From Kitasatospora sp. SUK 42 (GTDB lineage: Bacteria; Actinomycetota; Actinomycetes; Streptomycetales; Streptomycetaceae): DNA of 64,000 bases. A program made the translations under genes and the position numbers. Where the stretch lies: positions 831,547 to 895,546 of the forward strand of contig NZ_LFMD02000007.1 of NCBI RefSeq assembly GCF_015776785.2. Reading direction: 5' to 3'. The notes under the pieces were generated by a model that was given only the letters and a program-made list of their open reading frames with translations, did not search any database and was not told the origin of the DNA. This document shows, piece by piece, positions 51,450 through 60,391 of the stretch (the first letter of the stretch is position 1; each line of letters opens with the position of its first letter).

Positions 51450-51803
51450 GGCAGGGAGCCCGGGAGCAGGATCAGGGGGCGGGGTCGGGATCGGGCGGCG
51501 GGATCACCGGGTCCGGACCGGGGCTGGGTGGCCGGTCGTTCCCGTCCCGAGGGGGTCACAGTGTGCCCGAACATCCGTGCTCAGTGTTACGCACCACCGG
51601 GCGGCCGGATTACGGTCGTAGGTAGCACCGGGTGGACACCTGGGCTGCGGGATTCTCCTCCTTAGAGGAACGTACAGGATGCCGGGCGGGCTCACAGCCG
51701 GGGCTTCATGCCATCGGTGACTGCCAGTGGGCCGCGTCACAGGGGTTCACTGGGCGACACGCCGCCGGGCATCCGGCGGTCGACGACAGGAGGAGAGACC
51801 CGC

Positions 51804-52691
51804 ATGGAGTTCCTTCGGCCCGCCACCTGGGACGAGGCGCTCGCGGCGAAGGCCGAGAACCCGACCGCGCTGCCCATCGCGGGCGGCACGGACGTCATGG
51901 TCGAGCTGAACTTCGACGTGCACCGGCCATCCGCGATTCTCGACCTGAACCGCGTCACCGAGCTCACCGAATGGACCAACGACGGCGCTGTCGTCCGGCT
52001 CGGCGCCTCGGTCCCGTACGCCCGGATCATCGCGGAGCTGTCCGGGCCGCTGCCCGGGCTCGCGCTGGCGGCGCGCACCGTCGGCTCGCCGCAGATCCGC
52101 AACCGCGGCGGCGTCGGCGGCAACCTCGGTGCGGCCTCCCCGGCCGGCGACTCCCACCCGGCGCTGCTGGCGGCCGGGCGGGACGTGTTCGTGGAGGCGG
52201 CCTCGGTGCGCGGCACCCGGATGATCCCGATCGACGACTTCTACCTCGGGGTCAAGCGCAACTGCCTGGCCGCGGACGAGCTGATCCGCGCCGTGCACGT
52301 CCCGGTGGCGGACGGCCCGCAGCAGTTCTCGAAGATCGGCACCCGCAACGCCATGGTGATCGCGGTCTGCGCCTTCGGCTTCGCCCTCCACCCGAAGAAC
52401 GGCACCGTCGGCACCGGGATCGGCTCGGCCGCCCCCACGCCGCGCCGCGCCGTCGAGGCCGAGGAGTACCTGCGGGGCGTGCTCACCGAACGCGGGCTCT
52501 GGGAGTCCGGCGGGCCGCTGGGCGCCGAGGTAGTCCAGCGCTTCGGCGAGCTGGTGAAGGCCGCCGCCTCCCCCATCGACGACGTGCGGGGCACCGCCGA
52601 CTACCGGCGGCACGCGCTGGCCGTGATGGCCCGCCGCACCCTCACCTGGTGCTGGAACGACTACGGCCGGCAGATCAGGAGCGCGGCATGA
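51804..52691 (+). CDS. Xanthine dehydrogenase FAD-binding subunit
   Basis: A 295-residue flavin subunit that carries electrons from the iron-sulfur clusters to NAD. The FAD motif IAGGTDVMVELN and TVGSPQIRNRGGVGGNLGAA are the classic features of the CoxM/XdhB type. AGGAGGAGA precedes ATG 51804. It is the first gene of a tight three-subunit operon and overlaps the iron-sulfur subunit by 4 nt (ATGA). Confidence 0.93.
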   Translation: MEFLRPATWDEALAAKAENPTALPIAGGTDVMVELNFDVHRPSAILDLNRVTELTEWTNDGAVVRLGASVPYARIIAELSGPLPGLALAARTVGSPQIRNRGGVGGNLGAASPAGDSHPALLAAGRDVFVEAASVRGTRMIPIDDFYLGVKRNCLAADELIRAVHVPVADGPQQFSKIGTRNAMVIAVCAFGFALHPKNGTVGTGIGSAAPTPRRAVEAEEYLRGVLTERGLWESGGPLGAEVVQRFGELVKAAASPIDDVRGTADYRRHALAVMARRTLTWCWNDYGRQIRSAA

Positions 52692-53260
52692 GGGTCACGT
52701 TCACCGCCAACGGCAAACCCGTCGAGGCCGACGACGTGTGGGAGGGCGAGAGCCTGCTGTACGTGCTGCGCGAGCGGGTCGGCCTGCCGGGCTCGAAGAA
52801 CGCCTGCGAGCAGGGCGAGTGCGGGTCCTGCACGGTCTACCTGGACGGCGTGCCGGTCTGCGCCTGCCTGGTCGCGGCCGGCCAGGTGCAGGACCGCGAG
52901 GTCCTCACGGTCGAGGGCCTGGCCGGGGAGAACGGCGAACTGGGCCTGGTCCAGCAGGCGTTCGTCGACGCCGGCGCCGTCCAGTGCGGCTTCTGCACCC
53001 CGGGGCTGCTGGTGCAGACCGACGCGCTGCTGGAGCGGGACCCTCAGCCGGGCGACAACGACATCCGCGAGGCGCTGTCCGGCAACCTGTGCCGCTGCAC
53101 CGGTTACGAGAAGATCATGGACGCGGTGCGGCTCGCCTCCGTCCGCAAGTGCGCCGCGAGGGGCACCGGCCAAGGCGCCGGTCAAGGCACCGGCCAAGGC
53201 GCCGGTCAGGGCACCGGGCGGAACACCGGCCCGGGCGCCGGAAAGGGTGGTGCGGAATGA
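52688..53260 (+). CDS. Xanthine dehydrogenase iron-sulfur subunit
   Basis: A 190-residue protein with two 2Fe-2S clusters: a plant-type one (CEQGECGSCTVY and VPVCAC) and a second (QCGFCTPG and NLCRCTGY). This matches CoxS/XdhC-type subunits. The C-terminus has a 30-residue tail of Gly/Thr/Gln/Ala repeats coded by a 24-nt tandem repeat (53161-53216), which the family lacks. It overlaps its neighbours by 4 nt on both sides. Confidence 0.93.
   Translation: MRVTFTANGKPVEADDVWEGESLLYVLRERVGLPGSKNACEQGECGSCTVYLDGVPVCACLVAAGQVQDREVLTVEGLAGENGELGLVQQAFVDAGAVQCGFCTPGLLVQTDALLERDPQPGDNDIREALSGNLCRCTGYEKIMDAVRLASVRKCAARGTGQGAGQGTGQGAGQGTGRNTGPGAGKGGAE
53161..53216. repeat. 24-nt tandem repeat in the iron-sulfur subunit tail
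   Basis: Two and a third copies of a unit reading GGCACCGGCCAAGGCGCCGG and four more bases encode GTGQGAGQ. It keeps frame (24 nt = 8 codons). Confidence 0.75.
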
Positions 53261-55623
53261 CCGCGCGGACCATCCAGGGCGAGAAGAACCTGCAGAAGAT
53301 CAACCAGGCCGCCAAGGACGGCATCGGCGGCTCACCGCTGCGCCCGGACGGCAACCTGAAGGTCAGGGGCGAGTTCGCCTACTCCTCCGACCTGTGGCAC
53401 GAGGACATGCTCTGGGGCACGGCGCTGCGCTCGCCGCACCCCAGGGCCAACATCCTCTCGGTGGACATCACCGAGGCGCTCAAGGTGCCCGGCGTGTACG
53501 CGGTGCTGACCCACGAGGACATCCCCGGCGCCAAGTACTACGGACTGGAGATCGCGGACCAGCCCGCCCTGGCGATCGACCGGATCCGCTACCACGGCGA
53601 GGCGATCGCGCTGGTCGCCGCCGACCACCCGGAGACGGCCCGGCGCGCGATGAAGAGGATCAAGGTCGAGTACGAGGTGCTCACCCCGATCGTCACCGAG
53701 GAGCAGTGCCTGCACCCGGAGACGTACGGGTACGTGCACGAGCCGCACGAGTACAAGTCGCACGCGCACGGCAACATCTGCCACGAGCAGCGGCTGGTCT
53801 CCGGCCTCGGCGTGACCGACGAGGTGCGGGCGATGGCGGACGTGATCGTCAGCGGCGACTACGAGGTCGGCATGCAGGACCAGGCCTTCCTCGGGCCCGA
53901 GTCGGGCCTGGCCGTGCCGGCCGAGGACGGCGGCGTCGACCTCTACATCGCCACCCAGTGGCTGCACGTCGACCGCCAGCAGATGGCCCCGGTGCTGGGC
54001 CTGCCCGAGGAGAAGGTCCGGCTCACCCTGGCCGGCGTCGGCGGCGCCTTCGGCGGCCGCGAGGACCTGTCGATGCAGATCCACGCCTGCCTGCTGGCCC
54101 TGCACACCGGCAAACCGGTCAAGATCGTCTACTCCCGGGACGAGTCCTTCTTCGGCCACGTGCACCGCCACCCGGCGAGGATGCACTACGAGCACGGCGC
54201 GACCCGGGACGGCAAGCTGGTCTTCTCCGACTGCCGGATCGTGCTGGACGGCGGCGCGTACGCCTCCGCCTCCCCCGCCGTGGTCGGCAACGCGGCCTCG
54301 CTCGGGAACGGCCCGTACGTGATCCCGAACGTACGGATGCACGCCCTCGCGCTCTACAGCAACAACCCGTCCTGCGGGGCGATGCGCGGCTTCGGCGCGG
54401 TGCAGGCGGCCTTCGGCTACGAGTCGCAGATGGACAAGCTGGCCGCCGAACTCGGCATGGACCCGGTCGAGTTGCGCCAGCTCAACGCCGTCAAGCAGGG
54501 CGACCTGATGCCCACCGGCCAGGAGATCGACGCGCCCGCGCCGGTGGCCGACCTGTTGCAGCGGGCCAAGGACATGCCGCTGCCGCCGCCGCTCGACACC
54601 GAGCACCCGGACCTGCGCCAGCTGCCCGGCGCGCTGTCCAACACCTCCCACGGCGAGGGCATCGTGCGCGGCGTCGGCTACTCGGTCGGCATCAAGAACG
54701 TCGGCTTCTCCGAGGGCTTCGACGACTACTCCACCGCCCGGGTGCGGCTGGAGGTGATCGGCGGCGAGCCGGTCGCCATGGTGCACACCGCGATGGCCGA
54801 GGTCGGCCAGGGCGGCGTCACCGTGCACGCCCAGATCGCCCGCACCGAGCTGGGCGTCGAACAGGTCACCATCCACCCGGCCAACACCCAAGTGGGATCG
54901 GCCGGTTCGACCTCCGCCTCGCGCCAGACGTACATGACCGGCGGCGCGGTGAAACTGGCCGCCGAGGCCGTCCGGCGAGAGCTGATCGACAAGGGCCGCC
55001 GCCGCTACGGCTGGACCCACGACGACCTCACGCTGGCCGGCGGCAAGGTGGTGTCCGCCGCCGCCGGACCGCTGGTGTCCATGGTGGACCTGCTCGGCGA
55101 CGAGGCGATCGAGCGGACCCGCGAACACCGCCACCGGCCCACCCGGCCCTTCGACAAGGAGACCGGCCAGGGCTTCGGCCACGTCCAGTACACCTTCTGC
55201 GCCAACCGCGCGGTGGTGGACGTGGACGTCGAACTGGGCCTGGTCAAGGTGGTCGAGCTCACCGCCGTCCAGGACGTCGGCAAGGCGCTCAACCCGCTCT
55301 CCGTGGTCGGCCAGATCCAGGGAGGCTGCACCCAGGCGCTCGGGCTCGCGGTGATGGAGGAGATCGTCGTGCGGGACGGGAAGGTCCGCAACGCCTCCTT
55401 CACCGACTACCTGATCCCCACCATCCTGGACACCCCGCCGATCCCGGTGGAGATCCTCGAACTGCCCGACCCCAACGCCCCGTACGGGCTGCGCGGGGTC
55501 GGCGAGGCGCCGACCGTCTCGGCGACGCCCTCGATCGTGGCGGCCATCCGCAACGCCACCGGTCTGGCGCTCAACCGGATCCCGGTCCGGCCGGAGCACC
55601 TGACCACCGAACAGCCCGGCTGA
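53257..55623 (+). CDS. Xanthine dehydrogenase molybdenum-binding subunit
   Basis: A 788-residue catalytic subunit that holds the molybdenum cofactor and oxidises hypoxanthine and xanthine. Landmarks: VRGEFAYSSDL, the GGAFGGRED and MRGFGAVQAAFG blocks around Mo, a Mo-binding QGG-type motif later, and the catalytic Glu in RGVGEAPTVSATP near the end. Overlap ATGA at 53257. The three subunits are consistent with an xdhABC-like enzyme; other hydroxylase substrates are possible, but PucR, the permease and XdhC favour purines. Confidence 0.93.
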   Translation: MTARTIQGEKNLQKINQAAKDGIGGSPLRPDGNLKVRGEFAYSSDLWHEDMLWGTALRSPHPRANILSVDITEALKVPGVYAVLTHEDIPGAKYYGLEIADQPALAIDRIRYHGEAIALVAADHPETARRAMKRIKVEYEVLTPIVTEEQCLHPETYGYVHEPHEYKSHAHGNICHEQRLVSGLGVTDEVRAMADVIVSGDYEVGMQDQAFLGPESGLAVPAEDGGVDLYIATQWLHVDRQQMAPVLGLPEEKVRLTLAGVGGAFGGREDLSMQIHACLLALHTGKPVKIVYSRDESFFGHVHRHPARMHYEHGATRDGKLVFSDCRIVLDGGAYASASPAVVGNAASLGNGPYVIPNVRMHALALYSNNPSCGAMRGFGAVQAAFGYESQMDKLAAELGMDPVELRQLNAVKQGDLMPTGQEIDAPAPVADLLQRAKDMPLPPPLDTEHPDLRQLPGALSNTSHGEGIVRGVGYSVGIKNVGFSEGFDDYSTARVRLEVIGGEPVAMVHTAMAEVGQGGVTVHAQIARTELGVEQVTIHPANTQVGSAGSTSASRQTYMTGGAVKLAAEAVRRELIDKGRRRYGWTHDDLTLAGGKVVSAAAGPLVSMVDLLGDEAIERTREHRHRPTRPFDKETGQGFGHVQYTFCANRAVVDVDVELGLVKVVELTAVQDVGKALNPLSVVGQIQGGCTQALGLAVMEEIVVRDGKVRNASFTDYLIPTILDTPPIPVEILELPDPNAPYGLRGVGEAPTVSATPSIVAAIRNATGLALNRIPVRPEHLTTEQPG

Positions 55624-55883
55624 ACCTGCCGGTTGACACTGCTCGGCACGTCCCGGGGCGGCGACGCGTCCTGCCCTCCGCCCCGGGACCGCCCCCACCC
55701 GCCGCCCCACCCGCCGCCCTGCCCACGCCGGGGCACCGCAGTGGTACGCACAGCCCTCGCCCCACCCGCACTCCCCCGCCGAGTGCCCAGTGAGTCGATA
55801 CCGTCCCCCCCCGTGCCGCCCTCGTCGACCGGCGGCCAGGTCGGCTCGCCCACCCCAACCCCCTGTGACACTTGGGAGTGGAC
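55624..55883. other. Intergenic space between the Mo subunit and the permease
   Basis: 260 nt without a gene. It shows Pro/Cys-rich noise in all frames; a TACCGT hexamer near 55800 could be a -10 element, but I see no convincing promoter or terminator. Confidence 0.4.
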
Positions 55884-57440
55884 ATGACCAGGATCCCCAC
55901 GGAGCCCGGCACCACCGGAGCAGACAGACCCGCCGAGGACGGGCCCCACCCCTCGCCCCCGGCACCGCCATCAGCGCAGGCAGCACCATCAGCGCAGGCG
56001 CCACCACCAGCGCAGGCACCGCCATCAGCGCAGGCACCGCGTGCGAACGGCGCGCTGGACGCGTACTTCAGGATCTCGGCCCGCGGATCGACCCTCGCCA
56101 ACGAACTGCGCGGCGGCCTCACCACCTTCATGGCGATGGCCTACATCATCCTGCTCAACCCGCTGATCCTCAGCGGCGCGGACGTCAACGGCGTCAAGCT
56201 CGACCAGGCCGCGCTGACCACCGCCACCGCGCTCGCGGCCGCCGTCACCACCGTCCTGATGGGCGTGGTCGGCAACGTGCCGCTGGCCCTGGCCGCCGGG
56301 CTCTCGGTCTCCGGCGCGGTCTCCGCCCTGGTCGTGCCGCACACCACCTGGCCGCAGGCGATGGGCCTGTGCGTGATCTACGGCCTGCTGATCGTGCTGC
56401 TGGTGGTCTCCGGCCTGCGGGAGAAGATCATGAACGGCATCCCGCTGCCGCTCAAGCACGCGATCACCATCGGCATCGGCCTGTTCGTCACGGTCATCGG
56501 CCTCCACAAGGCCGGCTTCCTGCACACCGGCGGCCCCACCCCGCTCTCGCTCGGCCCGGCCGGCGAGCTGACCGGCTGGCCGGTGCTGGTCTTCTGTGTC
56601 ACCCTGCTGGCGATCTTCGTCCTGATGGCGCGCGGCGTCCGCGGCGCGATCCTGATCGGCATCGCCGGCGGCACCGCCCTCGCGATGGTCGTCGACAGGG
56701 CCGCGCACGTACCCGCGGCCGCCTGGCGCAACTCCGCCCCGGTGTGGCCCGGCAGTCCGGTCTCCGCACCCGACTTCGGCCTGTTCGGCCACGTCGACCT
56801 GTTCGGCGCCTTCGGCGCCCACGGCATGGGCGCCATCAGCGCCTCGGTCGCGGTGTTCACCCTCGTCCTGGCCGGCTTCTTCGACGCGATGGCCACCATC
56901 ATCGGCGTCGGCACCGAGGCCGGACTGGCGGACGAACGGGGCCGGATGCCCGGACTGTCCAAGGCCCTGTTCATCGACGGCGCCGGCGGCGCGGTCGGCG
57001 GCCTGGCGGGCGCCTCCGGCCAGACGGTGTTCGTCGAGTCCGCGACCGGCGTCGGCGACGGCGCCCGGACCGGCCTCGCCTCCACCGTCACCGGCGCGCT
57101 GTTCGCGCTGATGCTGTTCTTCTCACCGCTGGCCGGCATCGTCCCGGTCGAAGTCGCCTCCGCCGCCCTGGTGGTGATCGGCTCGATGATGATGAGTCAG
57201 GCCCGGCACGTCGACTGGGCCGACCGCGAGGTCGCCGTCCCCGCGTTCCTCACCTGCGTGCTGATGCCGTTCACCTACAGCATCACGGCGGGCGTCGCGG
57301 CCGGGGTCGTCTCGTACACGGTGATCAGGGCCGGCCGGGGCGGGTGGCGCGAGCCCGGGGCGCTGATGTGGATCCTCACCGCGGTGTTCGTCGTCTACTT
57401 CGCGCTCAGTCCGATCAAGTCCTGGCTGGGCGTGCACTAG
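55884..57440 (+). CDS. NCS2-family purine (guanine/hypoxanthine) permease
   Basis: A 518-residue membrane transporter. After an N-terminal tail of about 50 residues with PSAQAP repeats come 12-14 hydrophobic helices; LRGGLTTFMAMAYIILLNPLIL, GNVPLALAAGLSVSGAV and FFDAMATIIGVGTEAGL match the AzgA (COG2252) branch that takes up purine bases. GGGAG lies before ATG 55884. Its place after xanthine dehydrogenase fits import of the substrate. A terminator follows at 57480-57514. Confidence 0.9.
   Translation: MTRIPTEPGTTGADRPAEDGPHPSPPAPPSAQAAPSAQAPPPAQAPPSAQAPRANGALDAYFRISARGSTLANELRGGLTTFMAMAYIILLNPLILSGADVNGVKLDQAALTTATALAAAVTTVLMGVVGNVPLALAAGLSVSGAVSALVVPHTTWPQAMGLCVIYGLLIVLLVVSGLREKIMNGIPLPLKHAITIGIGLFVTVIGLHKAGFLHTGGPTPLSLGPAGELTGWPVLVFCVTLLAIFVLMARGVRGAILIGIAGGTALAMVVDRAAHVPAAAWRNSAPVWPGSPVSAPDFGLFGHVDLFGAFGAHGMGAISASVAVFTLVLAGFFDAMATIIGVGTEAGLADERGRMPGLSKALFIDGAGGAVGGLAGASGQTVFVESATGVGDGARTGLASTVTGALFALMLFFSPLAGIVPVEVASAALVVIGSMMMSQARHVDWADREVAVPAFLTCVLMPFTYSITAGVAAGVVSYTVIRAGRGGWREPGALMWILTAVFVVYFALSPIKSWLGVH
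55961..56041. repeat. Tandem repeat coding the N-terminal tail of the permease
   Basis: About four units of 18-21 nt built on GCCATCAGCGCAGGCACC encode PSAQAP-type repeats. The tail is not part of the family core. Confidence 0.65.
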
Positions 57441-57479
57441 CGCCGTCGGATCACGGCGGTACCGCCGATTGAGCACAAC

Positions 57480-57514
57480 CGCCGCCGTACGGGATCGTTT
57501 CCCGTACGGCGGCG
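57480..57514 (+). terminator. Terminator after the purine permease
   Basis: Perfect 15-bp arms (57480-57494 with 57500-57514) with a 5-nt loop (TCGTT), 40 nt after the stop codon and just before the XdhC promoter. Confidence 0.85.
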
Positions 57515-57522
57515 TCTCCCGC

Positions 57523-57528
57523 TACCGT
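57523..57528 (+). promoter_or_regulatory. -10 element TACCGT upstream of xdhC
   Basis: TACCGT (TAnnnT type) sits 8 nt after the terminator at 57480-57514 and ends 7 nt before a GTG (57536) and 25 nt before the ATG at 57554. Transcription from it would give either a leaderless GTG start or an 18-nt leader with AAGGAG. Confidence 0.45.
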
Positions 57529-57553
57529 CGAAACCGTGAAGGAGCTCTCCGAC

Positions 57554-58732
57554 ATGCAGGACATCGCCGAACGGTTGCAGGCGTGGCACGCGTCCGGGCG
57601 CGCCTTCGCCGTGGCCACCGTGGTCGGGGTCTCCGGCAGCGCCCCCCGCGACCCGGGCGCGGCACTGGCCGTGGACATGGCCGGGGAGGCGATCGGCAGC
57701 GTCTCCGGCGGGTGCGTCGAGGGAGCGGTGTACGAGCTGTGCCGGGCCGCGATCGAGAGCGGCGAGCCGGTGCTGGAGCGCTTCGGCTACAGCGACGAGG
57801 ACGCCTTCGCCGTCGGGCTGACCTGCGGCGGGACCCTCGACGTGTTCGTCCAGCCGATCGTGCCGGGAACGGATCCCGGACTGGACGCCGGCATCGCCCG
57901 CATCGCCACCGGCGAGCCGGTCGCGCTCGCCCGGGTGATAGCCGGGCCGGGCGGGCTGGTCGGCGCCACCCTCGCGGTCACCGCCTCCGGCGCCTTCGGG
58001 GCCCTCTCGGTCGGACCGTCCACGGTGGGCGCGCTGGAGCGGGCGGTGGTCGCCGAGGCACGGGCGATGCTGGACGCCGGGCACACCGGGCGGATCGTGC
58101 TCGGCCTGGACGGGCGGCCCTGCGACGAACACCAGCAGGGGACGGTCACCTGCTTCGTCGAGTCCTACGTGCCGGCACCGCGGATGCTGGTGTTCGGCGC
58201 GATCGACTTCGCCGCCGCCGTGGTGCGGATCGGCAAGTTCCTCGGCTACCACGTCACGGTCTGCGACGCCCGGCCGGTCTTCGCCACCACGCGGCGCTTC
58301 CCGGACGCCGACGAGGTGGTCGTCGACTGGCCGCACCGCTACCTCGACTCCCAGCTCGGCCGGATCGACGGGCGCACCGTGCTGTGCGTGCTCACCCACG
58401 ACGCCAAGTTCGACATCCCGCTGCTGGAGCGCGCCCTGCGACTGCCGCTCGGCTACGTCGGTGCGATGGGCTCGCGCCGCACCCACCGCGACCGGATGGC
58501 CCGGCTGCGCGAGGCCGGGCTGACGGACGCCGAGCTCGCCCGGCTGCGCTCCCCGATCGGGCTCGACCTCGGCTCCCGTACGCCCGAGGAGACGGCGGTC
58601 TCGGTCGCCGCCGAGATCATCGCCCACCGGCGCGGCGGCAGCTGCCTGCCGCTGAGCGCCGGGGACGGGCCGATCCACCACGACGTGGCCGAGGCGGAGG
58701 GCCGCCAGGGGCCGCGGACGCACGCGGCGTGA
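57554..58732 (+). CDS. XdhC/CoxI-family molybdenum cofactor accessory protein
   Basis: A 392-residue protein that delivers or sulfurates the molybdenum cofactor for xanthine dehydrogenase. Signatures: FAVATVVGVSGSAPRDPGA and VSGGCVEGAV in the N-terminal XdhC_CoxI domain; GAIDFAAAVVRIGKFLGYHVTVCD and YVGAMGSRRTHRDR in the C-terminal Rossmann domain. ATG at 57554 has AAGGAG 9 nt upstream and matches the family start; a GTG at 57536 is possible. It has its own promoter candidate, separate from the permease. Confidence 0.92.
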   Translation: MQDIAERLQAWHASGRAFAVATVVGVSGSAPRDPGAALAVDMAGEAIGSVSGGCVEGAVYELCRAAIESGEPVLERFGYSDEDAFAVGLTCGGTLDVFVQPIVPGTDPGLDAGIARIATGEPVALARVIAGPGGLVGATLAVTASGAFGALSVGPSTVGALERAVVAEARAMLDAGHTGRIVLGLDGRPCDEHQQGTVTCFVESYVPAPRMLVFGAIDFAAAVVRIGKFLGYHVTVCDARPVFATTRRFPDADEVVVDWPHRYLDSQLGRIDGRTVLCVLTHDAKFDIPLLERALRLPLGYVGAMGSRRTHRDRMARLREAGLTDAELARLRSPIGLDLGSRTPEETAVSVAAEIIAHRRGGSCLPLSAGDGPIHHDVAEAEGRQGPRTHAA

Positions 58733-58756
58733 GCCGGGCGGGTCACATCAGCCGGG

Positions 58757-58831
58757 GTCGGACCAGTCGGGTTCGGACTGGTCGGGTTCGGACTGGTCGG
58801 GTTCGGACTGGTCGGGCCCGGATCAGTCGGT
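58757..58831. repeat. Five 15-nt tandem repeats across the stop of the LysE gene
   Basis: Units TTCGGACTGGTCGGG repeat five times (three identical, the outer ones changed). The LysE stop (58823-58825) falls in the fifth unit. Since 15 is a multiple of three, copy-number change would keep any frame. Confidence 0.8.
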
Positions 58832-59443
58832 GAGCGCCAGCTTCAGGCCGAAGCCCACCACCACCACGCCGGTCACCCGGTCCATCAGGCGTCGGGCGGC
58901 CGGCTTGCGCAGCCAGCCGCGCAGCACCTGGGCGAAGCCGACCAGGACGGTCGACCAGAGCACGCCCTCCACGACGTGGACGCAGGTCAGCGCCACCCCG
59001 GCGGCGAAGTGCGGGGCCCCGGCGGGGATGAACTGCGGCAGCACGGCCACGTAGAACACCCCGACCTTGGGGTTCAGCAGGTTGGTCAGTGAGCCGCGCC
59101 GCCAGCCGTACCCGAAGCCGCCCTCGGCCGGCGCCTCCTCGACCGCGGTCTGGTCGCCCCGGTTGCGCAGCATCCCGATGCCCATCCACACCAGGTACGC
59201 GGCACCGGCCCAGCGCAGCACCTCGTACGCCACCTGCGAGGCGGTCAGCAGTGCCGTCACCCCCGCCGAGGTCAGCGTCCCCCAGATCAGCGTCCCGGTC
59301 TGGATCCCGAGCACGACCCCCCACGCCTGCCGGCGCCGCCCCAGCGCGGAGGTCCGGAGGATCAGCGCGGTGTCGAGCCCGGGGGTGAGCGTGAGCAGCC
59401 CCACGACGAGGGCGAAGGACCACAGAGCGGTTGTCATCTCCAT
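58823..59443 (-). CDS. LysE/RhtB-family amino-acid exporter
   Basis: A 206-residue membrane protein with six hydrophobic helices. FALVVGLLTLTPGLDTALIL (with the conserved TPGPD-like stretch), the NLLNPKVGVFYVAVLPQFI loop, and the C-terminal two helices are typical of the LysE/RhtB family, which exports amino acids or similar metabolites. The start is ATG 59443 or 59437, both in frame. No ribosome site is clear. The stop lies in a tandem repeat. Confidence 0.88.
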   Translation of the reverse strand: MEMTTALWSFALVVGLLTLTPGLDTALILRTSALGRRRQAWGVVLGIQTGTLIWGTLTSAGVTALLTASQVAYEVLRWAGAAYLVWMGIGMLRNRGDQTAVEEAPAEGGFGYGWRRGSLTNLLNPKVGVFYVAVLPQFIPAGAPHFAAGVALTCVHVVEGVLWSTVLVGFAQVLRGWLRKPAARRLMDRVTGVVVVGFGLKLALTD

Positions 59444-59499
59444 GGACCTCGATGCTCTCACAGCCTCGAACGGCCCCCGTCAGCCGGTGTCGGCGGTGC

Positions 59500-60321
59500 T
59501 CAGCCGCCCGTACCGTCGCCGTCGCTGTCGCTGTCGCCGTCGCTGTCGCTGTCGCTGTCGAGGAGCAGTGTGCGTTCGGCGCGGAGCCAGGAGCGCTCGG
59601 CCGCCATCTCGGCCGCGTCACCGCGGGCGAGGAACGTCGCCCACGGCTCCTGGCCGAGCCCGCCGAGCCGTTCGATGCGCTCGGCCTCGCGGGACTGGAC
59701 GGCGTCCAGCGCGTCGAGCACGGCCGCCGGCTGCGCTCCGTAGGCGGCGCACAGGGCGTCGAGGCGGCCGCGCAGGACGGGTGCACCGGCGACCGATGCC
59801 CTGCGCTGCTGCTCGACGGGGCGCAACGGCACGGCGTACCAGGCGAGTTGCGCGAGGTCGTCGAGGGCGTGGCCGGGCGCGGCGAAGTCCCAGTCGATGA
59901 AGCCGACCAGGCTGTCGCCGGTCCAGATGGAGTTCCACGGGCCGAGGTCGCCGTGCCGGATGACCATGCCGGGCCGCCACTCCTCCTCCTGGCCCTGCCA
60001 CCGCGCGTCGGCCGGCGGCCGGAAGTCCCGGACGGCGTCGTGGTATTCGCGTAGCCAGCGCCCGAGTTCGACGACTCCGCCGGTCGAGCGCAGGGGCGAC
60101 GGCCAGGGGCTGAAGGCGGGTTCGCCGTGCAGCAGCGACAGCACCTCGTCGGTGCCGTCGATGCCGATGGGTCGCGGGGCCCGGGTGAAGCCCACCGCTT
60201 CGAGGTGGGTCAACAGGGCGTGCACCGCGGGCGTCCACTCGCCGACCGGGCGGCGGATCGTCTCGCCGATCCGCCGCACCGTGGTCACACTGCCCTTGTC
60301 CGTAGCGCCATCCTCGATCAC
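59500..60321 (-). CDS. Aminoglycoside phosphotransferase (APH)-family kinase
   Basis: A 273-residue kinase-like protein with RHGDLGPWNSIW (catalytic loop with Asp and Asn) and GFIDWDFA (metal-binding Asp). It phosphorylates a small molecule; the family also includes choline and macrolide kinases, so drug resistance cannot be claimed. GTG at 60321 has a TACGCT hexamer 6 nt upstream and no ribosome site. The C-terminus is a DSDSDSDGDS tail coded by a hexanucleotide repeat. Confidence 0.83.
   Translation of the reverse strand: MIEDGATDKGSVTTVRRIGETIRRPVGEWTPAVHALLTHLEAVGFTRAPRPIGIDGTDEVLSLLHGEPAFSPWPSPLRSTGGVVELGRWLREYHDAVRDFRPPADARWQGQEEEWRPGMVIRHGDLGPWNSIWTGDSLVGFIDWDFAAPGHALDDLAQLAWYAVPLRPVEQQRRASVAGAPVLRGRLDALCAAYGAQPAAVLDALDAVQSREAERIERLGGLGQEPWATFLARGDAAEMAAERSWLRAERTLLLDSDSDSDGDSDSDGDGTGG
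59517..59556. repeat. Hexanucleotide repeat coding an acidic Asp-Ser tail
   Basis: Six to seven units of GCTGTC (with CCGTCG variants) in the 3' end of the APH gene encode an Asp/Ser/Gly tail. Such runs can vary in number between strains. Confidence 0.75.
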
Positions 60322-60327
60322 CGGGTC

Positions 60328-60333
60328 AGCGTA
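60328..60333 (-). promoter_or_regulatory. -10 element TACGCT for the leaderless APH gene
   Basis: TACGCT on the minus strand ends 6 nt before the GTG at 60321; there is no Shine-Dalgarno. The same geometry occurs at 10778 and 32730. Confidence 0.4.
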
Positions 60334-60391
60334 GCCGGACGCCCGCGCAGGTGTCCCGGCCGATGTTCCGGGTGACGTCCCGGCCGCCGTC

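Noticed and set aside
58757..58831. CRISPR-like array
   Set aside because: Units are contiguous 15-mers without spacers, and no cas genes are present. The same holds for the other tandem arrays.
59500..60321. Antibiotic resistance gene
   Set aside because: APH-fold kinases have many non-drug substrates; nothing in the sequence or context indicates aminoglycoside specificity.
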